DNA of 39,458 bases from positions 1-39,458 of the forward strand of contig DASUOI010000024.1 of the NCBI GenBank assembly GCA_036276695.1, read 5' to 3'. Both the position numbers and the translations under genes were made by a program. The DNA is from JANWLD01 sp036276695 (lineage in GTDB: Bacteria > Patescibacteriota > Saccharimonadia > Saccharimonadales > 2-12-FULL-41-12). The notes beneath the pieces were generated by a model. The model had not been told where the DNA came from and did not search any database. It worked only from the letters and a program-made list of their open reading frames with translations. Shown piece by piece: positions 21,377 through 28,772 of this stretch (positions are counted from its first letter, which is position 1; every line of letters starts with the position of its first letter).

Positions 21377-22588
21377 CTAACCGATGTTTTCGCTTAGGCT
21401 GGCAATCGGCCCCATAACACTGGCGGCAATCAGCCCCACCATGGCTCCGAGGACTACTATCATCAAAGGTTCTATAAGCGAGCTTAACCCGTCAATCACG
21501 ACATCGACTTCTTCTTCATAAAAATCCGCGACCTTAACAAGTATAGTGTCTATCTGTCCGGTCTCTTCACCTATAGTAAGCATTTGGCTGACTATGGTAG
21601 GAAAATACGGGCTTTTGGACAGCGGCTCGGATAGCTGATGGCCGAATTTAACTTCTTTGGCTGCATCCATTAATTCTTTCTCGATGACCTTATTGCCTAT
21701 TGCTTTGGCTGTAACCTGTAGAGAGTCTATGACGGAGACTCCTGCTCCCATCAAAGAAGCGAAGGTCCGGGCAAATCTCGCGAGGGCAACCTTAACAATG
21801 ATAGTTTTTATGATAGGCGTGTTTAGCAAAAGCATATGAAAATTATATTTGCCTTTTTCCGTAGATATATATTTCTTTATTGCAAATACGACGCCGGCGA
21901 AAATAATGATAATCAAGATTGCGTTATTTTGCATAAAACCGCTTATATCCAGCATTATCTGGGTATAAATAGGCAATTCGGTATCCGGCCCACCCAAGTC
22001 TTTAATAATCGCGCCGATTTTAGGCATTACGAAAATCATAATTCCAAAGAAAGCTAAGATAGTTATGCTGAAGATCACTGTAGGATAAGCCATGGCGCTT
22101 TTGATTTTTTTGCGCATGGACGCGTCTTTTTCTATCTGAGATGCAAGTTTCTTAAGGATTTCTTCAAGTATCCCGCCGGCTTCGCCGGCCCTGACCATAT
22201 TTACGAAAATGTCATTAAATGCTTTTGGGTGCACGGCTAATGCATCAGCGAAGGATTTACCGCCTTCGACATCTTTTCCGACTTTGCTTATGACTTCTTT
22301 GAAGTATTTATTATCTGTTTGCTCGCGCAGTGTGGCCAGCGACCTGTTCAAAGGCACTCCCGCGGATATCATCGTTGACAACTGACGGCTGAAAATTACA
22401 AGGTCTTTTATCTTGACTCTGGCGCCGAAACTAAATTTCAGGTTTTTCTTATCGTGTATCTCGTTCAGCGATAACGGCCTGATACCCTGGTGTTCCAAAG
22501 TGGCTAGAGCGCCGTCTTTATTGCCGGCCTCAATTGTACCGGTGATTTTCTTGCCGTCTTTAGCCGCCGTATATATGAATTTACTCAT
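21377..22588 (-). CDS. pilC: Type IV pilus inner-membrane platform protein PilC
   Basis: PilC/GspF anchors the assembly motor. It has two T2SSF domains (about residues 65-190 and 265-390), each with the family motif: FSRQLSTMISAGVPLNRSLA in the first and LARFARTFASLMGAGVSVID in the second. Three membrane helices lie near 170-190, 215-235 and 370-395. GEAGGILEEILKKLA and GEETGQIDTILVKVADFYE are also typical. Length 403 is normal. A 180-base non-coding leader separates it from pilB. Confidence 0.95.
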   Translation of the reverse strand: MSKFIYTAAKDGKKITGTIEAGNKDGALATLEHQGIRPLSLNEIHDKKNLKFSFGARVKIKDLVIFSRQLSTMISAGVPLNRSLATLREQTDNKYFKEVISKVGKDVEGGKSFADALAVHPKAFNDIFVNMVRAGEAGGILEEILKKLASQIEKDASMRKKIKSAMAYPTVIFSITILAFFGIMIFVMPKIGAIIKDLGGPDTELPIYTQIMLDISGFMQNNAILIIIIFAGVVFAIKKYISTEKGKYNFHMLLLNTPIIKTIIVKVALARFARTFASLMGAGVSVIDSLQVTAKAIGNKVIEKELMDAAKEVKFGHQLSEPLSKSPYFPTIVSQMLTIGEETGQIDTILVKVADFYEEEVDVVIDGLSSLIEPLMIVVLGAMVGLIAASVMGPIASLSENIG

Positions 22589-22593
22589 ATGAT

Positions 22594-22668
22594 TTATACA
22601 CCACGCCTTTCCATCCCAAGCAGAGCTTGGTCTTGTAAGTCGTTCTTGGCACCAAATCCATTTTTCAT
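22594..22668 (-). CDS. Possible leader peptide of pilC (24 aa)
   Basis: ATG 22668 has AAGGAG with 8 bases spacing, and the frame encodes 24 residues beginning MKNGFGAKNDLQDQ and ending in GMERRGV. It stops 5 bases before the pilC ATG. The coding stretch also contains a CCAAGC-TCT-GCTTGG stem-loop. No family is recognised. It may be a real leader peptide coupling translation to pilC, or chance. Confidence 0.3.
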   Translation of the reverse strand: MKNGFGAKNDLQDQALLGMERRGV

Positions 22669-22767
22669 CTGCGATGCTCCTTCAACGTACCATTTGTACG
22701 CCTCAGTTCGCTTCTCGTTGAGAAAATGTATTTTGTACTCAAGTGTATTAATCATAGATACATTAAG
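22669..22767 (-). ncRNA. Hairpin element upstream of pilC
   Basis: On the minus strand the gap between pilB and pilC contains TTCTC-AAC-GAGAA, then CGTAC-AAATG-GTACG (22700 to 22686). The second hairpin matches the dnaK leader hairpin except for one compensatory pair (T-A replaced by C-G), and both are preceded by GCGAA. The downstream part holds a ribosome binding site and a short frame. Confidence 0.4.
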
Positions 22768-24582
22768 TTAGTTTTCGCTAGTGACTCTTAATATTTCCTC
22801 TACGCTTGTCTGTCCGCGAAGAGCCTTTATGAAGCCGTCAAGCTGCATAGTTATCATACCGTTTTTTATGGCTTCATTCTGGATTTGGTCACTTGTGCCG
22901 TTGCTTATTATTAACTTTTCAATATCGGAATTATTCGCTAGTACTTCGTATATACCGACTCTTCCTTTATATCCCGTATGACCGCAGACATCACAGCCGT
23001 CTCTAGCTGGTTTCCATAATTGCTTTATGCTCGTCTGGGAAGTCGCTAGTTCATTTACTGATGTCTTTCCTTTTTTATCTTCGTTCGCTTTACCAACTCC
23101 GCCGTCAAGAGCCTGTTTCTCAAGGTCGTGTATATTAGCCATTGATTTTGAGTCGCCGATACTGAAGATATCATTCATTTTTTTAAGTTCTTCATTGTCC
23201 GGTTTGTATTGCTGTCTGCAATCAATGCACAGTCTTCTGACTAATCTTTGCCCCACGACTGCTCTTACGGTACTGGCTATCAAAAACGGCTCCACGCCCA
23301 TGTCAAGCAACCTTGGCAGGCAAGTCGCTGCATTGTTAGTATGGAGCGTCGCGAAAACCAGATGTCCGGTCAGTGCGGCCTGGACGCCCAGATCCGCAGT
23401 CTCTGAATCCCTGATTTCTCCTACCATGATAATATTCGGGTCTTGTCTAAGTAGCGCTCTTAACCCTGAAGCGAAAGTCATGCCAGCTTTCGGGTTGACC
23501 TGCGTCTGGTTTGCTCCGGGGATTTTGTATTCAACCGGGTCCTCAACGGTCGATATGTTAACTTGTGGCCTGTTCAGAATCGACAGCGCGCTGTATAAGC
23601 TGGTCGACTTTCCTGAGCCGGTAGGTCCGGTTACCAAGATCATGCCGTGGGGCTGGACCATGGCATTATTTATAGATTTCAGAGAGTTGCCCCAATAGCC
23701 TAACTCCTCTAATGTAGCCGGCTTGTTAGATTCGCTCAGTATTCTCATAACGACTTTTTCGCCTTCGGCAATCGGCAGGGTGGAAACTCGCAGAGCGAAT
23801 TTATCACTACCGATCTGAATTTTAAACCTGCCGTCTTGAGGCGCTCGACGCTCATCGATCTTTAGATTGCTTAAGATCTTTACCCGGCTAACAAGCGGGT
23901 TCTGGACCTTCTTGGGTAACTTGTTGGCTTCTCTTAGGATTCCATCGACCCTGTAGCGGATAAGTATATGGTTTTCCCTAGGTTCTATATGTATATCGCT
24001 GGCCCCGGATTTTATCGCATATTCAATGATCAGGTTGACGGTCTGGGCTATCGGCGAGTCTTCCGTAAGTTCATCTTCGCTTACTTCTTCCTCGGCTTCG
24101 TTTTCAGCTTCTTCGTCAAGCACGCTGGTAAAATCGCTGCTGACGTTTTCGTTATCGTATTGGTCAAGAGCTTTCTGGATGACCGAGCTCGGAGCTATAT
24201 GTACTTTTATATCCGAACCTAATTGTTTTTGCAGAAAGCTAATAGCCTGGATATCGTCAGGGTCTTCCATGGCAAGCAGTTCTTCACCGTTGTTGCCGAC
24301 GCCGAAAAGAACCACCCTATGCCGTTTAGCTATGCGTTCGGGAATAATTTTCAAGATTTCCTGCTTTAGCTCTTTAGGGTTTAGGTCTGCGAAAGGAACG
24401 TCTATTTCTTTTGCATAAAGCTTGGTCAATTCAGGCTCGCTGACTAATCCGTCAGCTATGACCACTTCCTGAAGAGTGGCTTTTTCTGTTTTGGCCTGGT
24501 CCTTCAGCGATTGTAGCTTCGGAGCGGTAGTCTTACCCGCGTCAATTAATAATTTATCCACCAAAGAGTCTGAAATACGCAT
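22768..24582 (-). CDS. pilB: Type IV pilus extension ATPase PilB (GspE family)
   Basis: PilB is the hexameric motor for pilus extension. A GspE N-terminal domain (about 1-140) precedes the ATPase. Features: SGASDIHIEPRENHILIRYR (about 192-211), Walker A GPTGSGKST (319-327), the Asp box TVEDPVEY, Walker B NIIMVGEIRD (383-392) and the His box LVFATLHTNNA. The zinc site has CxxC pairs C452/C455 and C530/C533; they are usually some 20-30 residues apart, but here a hydrophilic insert of about 50 residues separates them. Length 604. TATAAT on the minus strand (24599-24594) and GGAG precede the ATG. Confidence 0.95.
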   Translation of the reverse strand: MRISDSLVDKLLIDAGKTTAPKLQSLKDQAKTEKATLQEVVIADGLVSEPELTKLYAKEIDVPFADLNPKELKQEILKIIPERIAKRHRVVLFGVGNNGEELLAMEDPDDIQAISFLQKQLGSDIKVHIAPSSVIQKALDQYDNENVSSDFTSVLDEEAENEAEEEVSEDELTEDSPIAQTVNLIIEYAIKSGASDIHIEPRENHILIRYRVDGILREANKLPKKVQNPLVSRVKILSNLKIDERRAPQDGRFKIQIGSDKFALRVSTLPIAEGEKVVMRILSESNKPATLEELGYWGNSLKSINNAMVQPHGMILVTGPTGSGKSTSLYSALSILNRPQVNISTVEDPVEYKIPGANQTQVNPKAGMTFASGLRALLRQDPNIIMVGEIRDSETADLGVQAALTGHLVFATLHTNNAATCLPRLLDMGVEPFLIASTVRAVVGQRLVRRLCIDCRQQYKPDNEELKKMNDIFSIGDSKSMANIHDLEKQALDGGVGKANEDKKGKTSVNELATSQTSIKQLWKPARDGCDVCGHTGYKGRVGIYEVLANNSDIEKLIISNGTSDQIQNEAIKNGMITMQLDGFIKALRGQTSVEEILRVTSEN

Positions 24583-24593
24583 ATTTACTCCAA

Positions 24594-24599
24594 ATTATA
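24594..24599 (-). promoter_or_regulatory. -10 box (TATAAT) of pilB
   Basis: A perfect TATAAT lies 11 bases before the pilB ATG, with GGAG in between. It is divergent from recA. Confidence 0.5.
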
Positions 24600-24655
24600 C
24601 AGTAAATAAACATAACCATCTATGCATTGTCAAAATAACGCAAGAAGACAAATGT

Positions 24656-24661
24656 TATACT
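24656..24661 (+). promoter_or_regulatory. -10 box (TATACT) of recA
   Basis: TATACT lies upstream of a GGAGG ribosome binding site for recA. I see no convincing LexA/SOS box in the 105-base divergent gap with pilB. Confidence 0.4.
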
Positions 24662-24693
24662 GGAAACCTAAGAAATGATGGAGGGTTTTGAAA

Positions 24694-25713
24694 TTGGCAG
24701 ATAACAAAAAAGCCAGCGCAGCGGATAAAGAGGGAAAAACCAAGGCATTGGGCCTGGCTTTGGAAACGATAGAAAAACAATTCGGCAAAGGCTCGATAAT
24801 GAAGCTTGGCGATGCGCACAAAACTAATGTCGAGACAATTTCAACAGGAAGCCTAAGCCTCGACCTAGCACTTGGCGGTGGTATTCCGAAGGGCAGGATT
24901 ATAGAGGTTTACGGTCCGGAAAGTTCAGGTAAGACAACACTGACCCTGCATGCGATAGCAGAGATACAGAAGAACGGAGGCACGGCAGCGTTTGTTGATG
25001 CGGAGCATGCGCTTGATCCGTCTTATGCCAAGAAACTGGGAGTCGATGTGGAAAATCTGCTGATTTCACAACCGGATAACGGCGAGCAGGCTCTAGAAAT
25101 TACTGAGACATTGGTTCGTAGCAATGCTGTCGATATGGTGGTGGTAGATTCAGTCGCGGCTTTGGTGCCCAGGGCGGAGATTGAGGGCGACATGGGGGAT
25201 TCGCACATGGGTCTGCAGGCTCGTTTGATGAGCCAGGCGCTTCGTAAGCTAACCGGAGTCATCAACCGTTCGCACACCACAGTTATATTCATCAACCAGA
25301 TAAGGATGAAAATCGGCGTCATGTTCGGCAACCCGGAGACTACCACCGGCGGAAATGCCCTGAAGTTTTACTCCAGCGTCCGGATGGATATACGGCGTAT
25401 TTCCCAGATAAAACAAGGCGACGATATAGTAGGCAATCGAACCAAAGTAAAAGTTGTTAAGAATAAGATTGCTCCGCCATTTAGAATCGCTGAATTCGAT
25501 ATTATGTACAATCAGGGAATCAGCAAATCAGGCGATGTCCTAGACCTTGCCGTAGACAGAGAAATTATAGAAAAGTCCGGAGCCTGGTTTTCTTATAAGG
25601 GTGAGAAGATTTCCCAAGGGCGAGAAGCTGCTAAGAAATACCTGGAAGAAAATCCGAAGACTCTCAAAGATCTGGAAAAACAGATACGCGAAGCTGCCGC
25701 CCAAGAAATATAA
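24694..25713 (+). CDS. recA: Recombinase RecA
   Basis: RecA forms the strand-exchange filament. Walker A GPESSGKTT (residues 74-82), the MAW region FGKGSIMKLGD near the N-terminus, FVDAEHALDP, the Walker B region VDMVVVDSVAALVPRAEIEG, loop L1/L2 region GDSHMGLQARLMSQALRKL and INQIRMKIGVMFGNPETTTG all match. I choose TTG 24694 (about 339 residues) because GGAGG ends 9 bases before it; the other in-frame TTG at 24688 is too close to that site. recX follows after 12 bases. Confidence 0.98.
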   Translation: MADNKKASAADKEGKTKALGLALETIEKQFGKGSIMKLGDAHKTNVETISTGSLSLDLALGGGIPKGRIIEVYGPESSGKTTLTLHAIAEIQKNGGTAAFVDAEHALDPSYAKKLGVDVENLLISQPDNGEQALEITETLVRSNAVDMVVVDSVAALVPRAEIEGDMGDSHMGLQARLMSQALRKLTGVINRSHTTVIFINQIRMKIGVMFGNPETTTGGNALKFYSSVRMDIRRISQIKQGDDIVGNRTKVKVVKNKIAPPFRIAEFDIMYNQGISKSGDVLDLAVDREIIEKSGAWFSYKGEKISQGREAAKKYLEENPKTLKDLEKQIREAAAQEI

Positions 25714-25725
25714 AACTCAATCCGA

Positions 25726-26334
25726 ATGAAAATCACGGATATAAAACAGCAGGCCAAGCGCCAAGATAGATATTCTGTATTTGTTGATGGTAAGTACTCC
25801 TTTCCTTTAAGCGAAGAAGAGCTCTTAGCCCAAGACCTTAAGATTGGCCAAGAATTTAACAAAGCTGAGCTGGAAGCTATCAAGGATGAGGCAGTAATAG
25901 ACAAGGGCGCATACAGGGTTTTAGATCTTATTTCACGACGCCCAAGAAGCAGGTGGGAGATAGAAGATTATCTGAAACGCAAAAATTACAAGCCTGAAGA
26001 AGTAGAAAAAATCATAAAAAAAATAAACAAAAAGGGCTATATAGATGATCTTAGTTTCGCGAAAAGATGGATAGAAAACCGCAGGCTTCTTAAGTCGACG
26101 AGTAAACTAAAACTACGCATGGAGCTGCGCCAAAAACGAGTCGAAGAAGAGTTTATACAGCGTGCATTGGAAAACGATGAAGCCGATGACCAAGAAGTCA
26201 TAAAAGATCTTATAGCTAAGAAACGTTCGCAGACACGCTATCAAGATGAGAAAAAACTCATAGCTTATCTAGCTCGCCAAGGCTTTAACTACAGCGACAT
26301 AAAAGACGCCCTCAAAGATACGGAACAGCAGTAG
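25726..26334 (+). CDS. recX: Regulatory protein RecX
   Basis: RecX caps and inhibits RecA filaments. It is a three-helix-repeat protein: GAYRVLDLISRRPRSRWEIE, EKIIKKINKKGYIDDLSFAK with the typical GYIDD, WIENRR, and a last repeat LIAYLARQGFNYSDIKDALK. Length 202 is typical. It lies 12 bases after recA, the standard arrangement. The TAG stop is immediately followed by the ATG of the next gene. Confidence 0.92.
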   Translation: MKITDIKQQAKRQDRYSVFVDGKYSFPLSEEELLAQDLKIGQEFNKAELEAIKDEAVIDKGAYRVLDLISRRPRSRWEIEDYLKRKNYKPEEVEKIIKKINKKGYIDDLSFAKRWIENRRLLKSTSKLKLRMELRQKRVEEEFIQRALENDEADDQEVIKDLIAKKRSQTRYQDEKKLIAYLARQGFNYSDIKDALKDTEQQ

Positions 26335-27189
26335 ATGAGCTGGCAGATTGCGATAATTCTGCATCTTATCTTTACTGCTATGTTTGCGCTGGTCCAGCGT
26401 AATATCTCAAGACAATTTCAATCTCATGCAAGAGTGGCCACTGCTTTTTTCTACCCGATAGTTTCATTGATGGGGATCACATACGGTGCACTAAATTATG
26501 ATATTTCATTTAACTTCTCAATCTATACCTGGCTGTTTTTGGCAGCTAACGGGTTTATCTTTGCGTCAACATTTATATCCGCTTTCAAATCCAACTCTCA
26601 TATAGATGCCGCGCAGTTCGCCATATTACAAAGTACAAGGGCGATCTTCACCGTTATCATAGCGGCGATAATACTCGGCGAACGGATGAATGAGCTGCAG
26701 CTCTTAGGCATACTTGTCCTAACTATTTCTGCCGGTTTGGTGGCTGTCAGGCGGACGACTGCCAAGACATTCACTGTATCTAAATGGAGTTGGCTGGCAA
26801 TATTTTCCGCTTTTGCTTTAGCTCTGGCAACTACTAACGAAAAATACTTCTTAGGGGAGATGAACGTGGGTACCTATATGGTTATCGGCTGGGGATTTCA
26901 GACAATGGCAGTCATGCTGCTGGCTACAGGCAGGTGGCATACCTTAAAAGATTTTGGCCCCAATGGAATAAAGCAGCTGGTTTATCTGGGGATTCTACGG
27001 GGCTTTCAGGGCATAACTTTTGTCCTAGCTCTGTCGCAGGTGGATGTTAGCTTGATTGCGGGCATTATGAGCTATCAAACGGTCCTGATTTTTATCGGCG
27101 GGATAATTTTCCTCCATGAAAGGGAGCATCTGTACCGAAGATTCGCCGGTTCGATGTTAGCTACCGTGGGCCTGCTGCTGCTTTTTTAA
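26335..27189 (+). CDS. DMT superfamily permease (EamA-like)
   Basis: The protein has about ten hydrophobic helices in two EamA-like halves. The first ends with AIILGERMNELQLLGILVLT and the second with IIFLHEREHLYRRFAGSMLA, where the conserved Glu-Arg pairs follow the penultimate helix. Family members export amino acids, metabolites or drugs; the substrate is unknown here. It starts directly at the recX stop, so recA-recX-permease may be one transcript. Its TAA stop shares TTAA with the stop of the convergent PRC-barrel gene. Confidence 0.85.
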   Translation: MSWQIAIILHLIFTAMFALVQRNISRQFQSHARVATAFFYPIVSLMGITYGALNYDISFNFSIYTWLFLAANGFIFASTFISAFKSNSHIDAAQFAILQSTRAIFTVIIAAIILGERMNELQLLGILVLTISAGLVAVRRTTAKTFTVSKWSWLAIFSAFALALATTNEKYFLGEMNVGTYMVIGWGFQTMAVMLLATGRWHTLKDFGPNGIKQLVYLGILRGFQGITFVLALSQVDVSLIAGIMSYQTVLIFIGGIIFLHEREHLYRRFAGSMLATVGLLLLF

Positions 27190-27710
27190 CGGGCTGGAAC
27201 CGTAGAAGCGGCCGTAGCTGATGACTTTTCCGTTGGGTTTTTAATTATGACTTTAGATCTGGTTATCTCGATTATCTGGTTGCGGTCTATGCTTAAATTT
27301 CCACCGGAGAAATCTTTTATTATAGATTGCGAAGCATAAACTTTTTTGATAATCATTCCGCCGGTCTCTACGGAAAAGTCCGTAACTTTGCCGTATTTTT
27401 TGCCGGACTCAGAGACGACTTTTTTGCCCATTAAATCGTAATCTACTTCAAGGACTTCCTTGTGCCTGACCAGCTCTTCCGGCTCGGACAGGACTTCGTG
27501 GTCATTTATTATGATACCTTTAGACGAAATCTCCCTTACGTCGCCAGACAGCAGTATTAATTCATCCGAACTAAAACGGTCATTAACATACCAGCCGAGC
27601 ACTTTAAGATTATTCGGATTAATAATCATCTTTGTTGCTATGGCAACCTGTCCTCCTGTCCTAAGCGAAAGAACAGGGACATCCAGTAAGGTTTCGTGCA
27701 AACGAAGCAT
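27186..27710 (-). CDS. PRC-barrel domain protein
   Basis: Two PRC-barrel-like units are visible. The first is LLDVPVLSLRTGGQVAIATK with INPNNLKVLGWYV; the second is LMGKKVVSESGKKYGKVTDF with GGMIIKKVYAS, then SIDRNQIIEITRSKVIIKNP. There is a Ser/Ala/Thr-rich tail. PRC barrels occur in RimM and photosynthetic reaction-centre subunit H, and in many stand-alone proteins with unknown partners. It is monocistronic, divergent from tsaE. Confidence 0.8.
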   Translation of the reverse strand: MLRLHETLLDVPVLSLRTGGQVAIATKMIINPNNLKVLGWYVNDRFSSDELILLSGDVREISSKGIIINDHEVLSEPEELVRHKEVLEVDYDLMGKKVVSESGKKYGKVTDFSVETGGMIIKKVYASQSIIKDFSGGNLSIDRNQIIEITRSKVIIKNPTEKSSATAASTVPAR

Positions 27711-27741
27711 TAGTAAGTAGCCTCTAACATTATTCTATTAG

Positions 27742-27747
27742 TATACT
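27742..27747 (+). promoter_or_regulatory. -10 box (TATACT) of tsaE
   Basis: TATACT ends 9 bases before ATG 27757 without a Shine-Dalgarno sequence. The surrounding AGTATACT is a perfect palindrome. Confidence 0.45.
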
Positions 27748-27756
27748 AAATTACTA

Positions 27757-28182
27757 ATGAGTACTGACAAGAAGATAGAGATTAAGGATGAAGAAGCGAT
27801 GAAAGAGTTCGCTGCCGAATTCTCGCAGGATTTGAAAAAAGGCGATGTGGTTGAATTAGTCGGCGACTTAGGCAGCGGCAAGACTTTTTTTGCCCGTGCT
27901 TTGGCAGAGGCTCTTGGAGCGGAGAAGGTTTCTAGCCCGTCGTTTGTTATCAAGAACGAATATTTTGGAAATAAGCTGCGTATTTTGCATTTTGATCTGT
28001 ACCGACTAACCGAACTCGGCCATATAAAAGATGAGCTCGCGGAAGATCTTTCTTCGGATAGTTTAGTGATTATAGAATGGGGGGATAGCGCGAAGGGAAT
28101 CTTACCAAGCGATAGATATAAAATATATTTTAAGGTTACCGGAGAAAACTCCAGAGAGCTAACCGTAAATGATTATTCTTAG
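27757..28182 (+). CDS. tsaE: tRNA t6A37 biosynthesis ATPase TsaE
   Basis: TsaE is the ATPase of the TsaBDE complex that makes N6-threonylcarbamoyladenosine at position 37 of ANN-decoding tRNAs. Walker A is GDLGSGKT (36-43), followed by LGAEKVSSPSFVIKNEY, LRILHFDLYRL and LVIIEWGD with the Walker B-like carboxylates. Length 141 is typical. The gene ends inside the start of tsaB (14-base overlap), confirming the pairing. Confidence 0.93.
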   Translation: MSTDKKIEIKDEEAMKEFAAEFSQDLKKGDVVELVGDLGSGKTFFARALAEALGAEKVSSPSFVIKNEYFGNKLRILHFDLYRLTELGHIKDELAEDLSSDSLVIIEWGDSAKGILPSDRYKIYFKVTGENSRELTVNDYS

Positions 28183-28561
28183 TATTAAAACAGACCAGGA
28201 AATATCTGAAGCAGGTCTTTTTAATCGAGGCAATAAACTAGAGTACGTCAAGTGGCAGGCTCACCGCGAGCTTTCTTCTACTATCCATAAGAAAATCGAG
28301 GGAATCCTAAAGTCTCAAAATATATCTTGGAATAATATCCAGGGAGTAGTTTTCTTTGAAGGGCCGGGAAGTTTTACGGGCTTGCGCATCGGCGCCAGCG
28401 TGGCAAACGCCTTGGCATCCGACTTGGATATACCAATAGTTCAAACCGCTGGAAGCAAATGGATTGAAAATGGGATTAAACAGCTTGCTAATAATCCGGA
28501 AAATCGACTGGCCGTTCCTAAATATGGGAGCTCTATCCACATCACAAAGCCTCGAAAATGA
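28169..28561 (+). CDS. tsaB: tRNA t6A37 biosynthesis protein TsaB, short form
   Basis: TsaB is the non-catalytic partner of TsaD. The ASKHA-like N-terminal domain is seen: MIILSIKTDQEISEAGLF, a helix with HRELSSTIHKKIEGIL, then GVVFFEGPGSFTGLRIGASV, the TsaB/TsaD signature, and IVQTAGSKW. At 130 residues it is little more than half the usual 220-230 and ends after the first domain with PKYGSSIHITKPRK. No lost continuation is visible downstream, so it looks like a genuine short form. Confidence 0.85.
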   Translation: MIILSIKTDQEISEAGLFNRGNKLEYVKWQAHRELSSTIHKKIEGILKSQNISWNNIQGVVFFEGPGSFTGLRIGASVANALASDLDIPIVQTAGSKWIENGIKQLANNPENRLAVPKYGSSIHITKPRK

Positions 28562-28693
28562 TTGCTAAATATTAATTAATAAATGTATAATTAAGTTGTA
28601 AGACGGTTTTTTGAGGCGGTCTTCCAAAGTACAGTTTTAAGATAAATTTCTAAACATCGACATTATATAGATAGAGAATAGCTGAATAATCGG

Positions 28694-28728
28694 CGGACTA
28701 ACGAAGTGATAGTGATTGTCCGACGGAC
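28694..28728 (+). promoter_or_regulatory. Alternative-pairing segment in the RNase Y leader
   Basis: CGGAC (28694-28698), GTCCG (28718-28722) and CGGAC (28724-28728) lie in the 211-base leader before the rny gene. The middle segment can pair with either neighbour, giving two exclusive hairpins. The rest of the gap (28562-28693) is AT-rich with no gene seen. Confidence 0.35.
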
Positions 28729-28772
28729 TTCTGCATAACAACTCATCTTTGGCCGATAGAAAGGATAACAAA

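Noticed and set aside
24583..24687. LexA/SOS box before recA
   Set aside because: No convincing palindromic SOS motif of either the E. coli or Bacillus type is visible.
28169..28561. tsaB as a broken gene
   Set aside because: No continuation of TsaB is found in any frame downstream, and the end looks like a natural terminus; it is listed as a short form.
28680..28760. RNase Y leader as a further copy of the dnaK/pilC hairpin element
   Set aside because: It lacks the AAATG loop hairpin and matching flanks.
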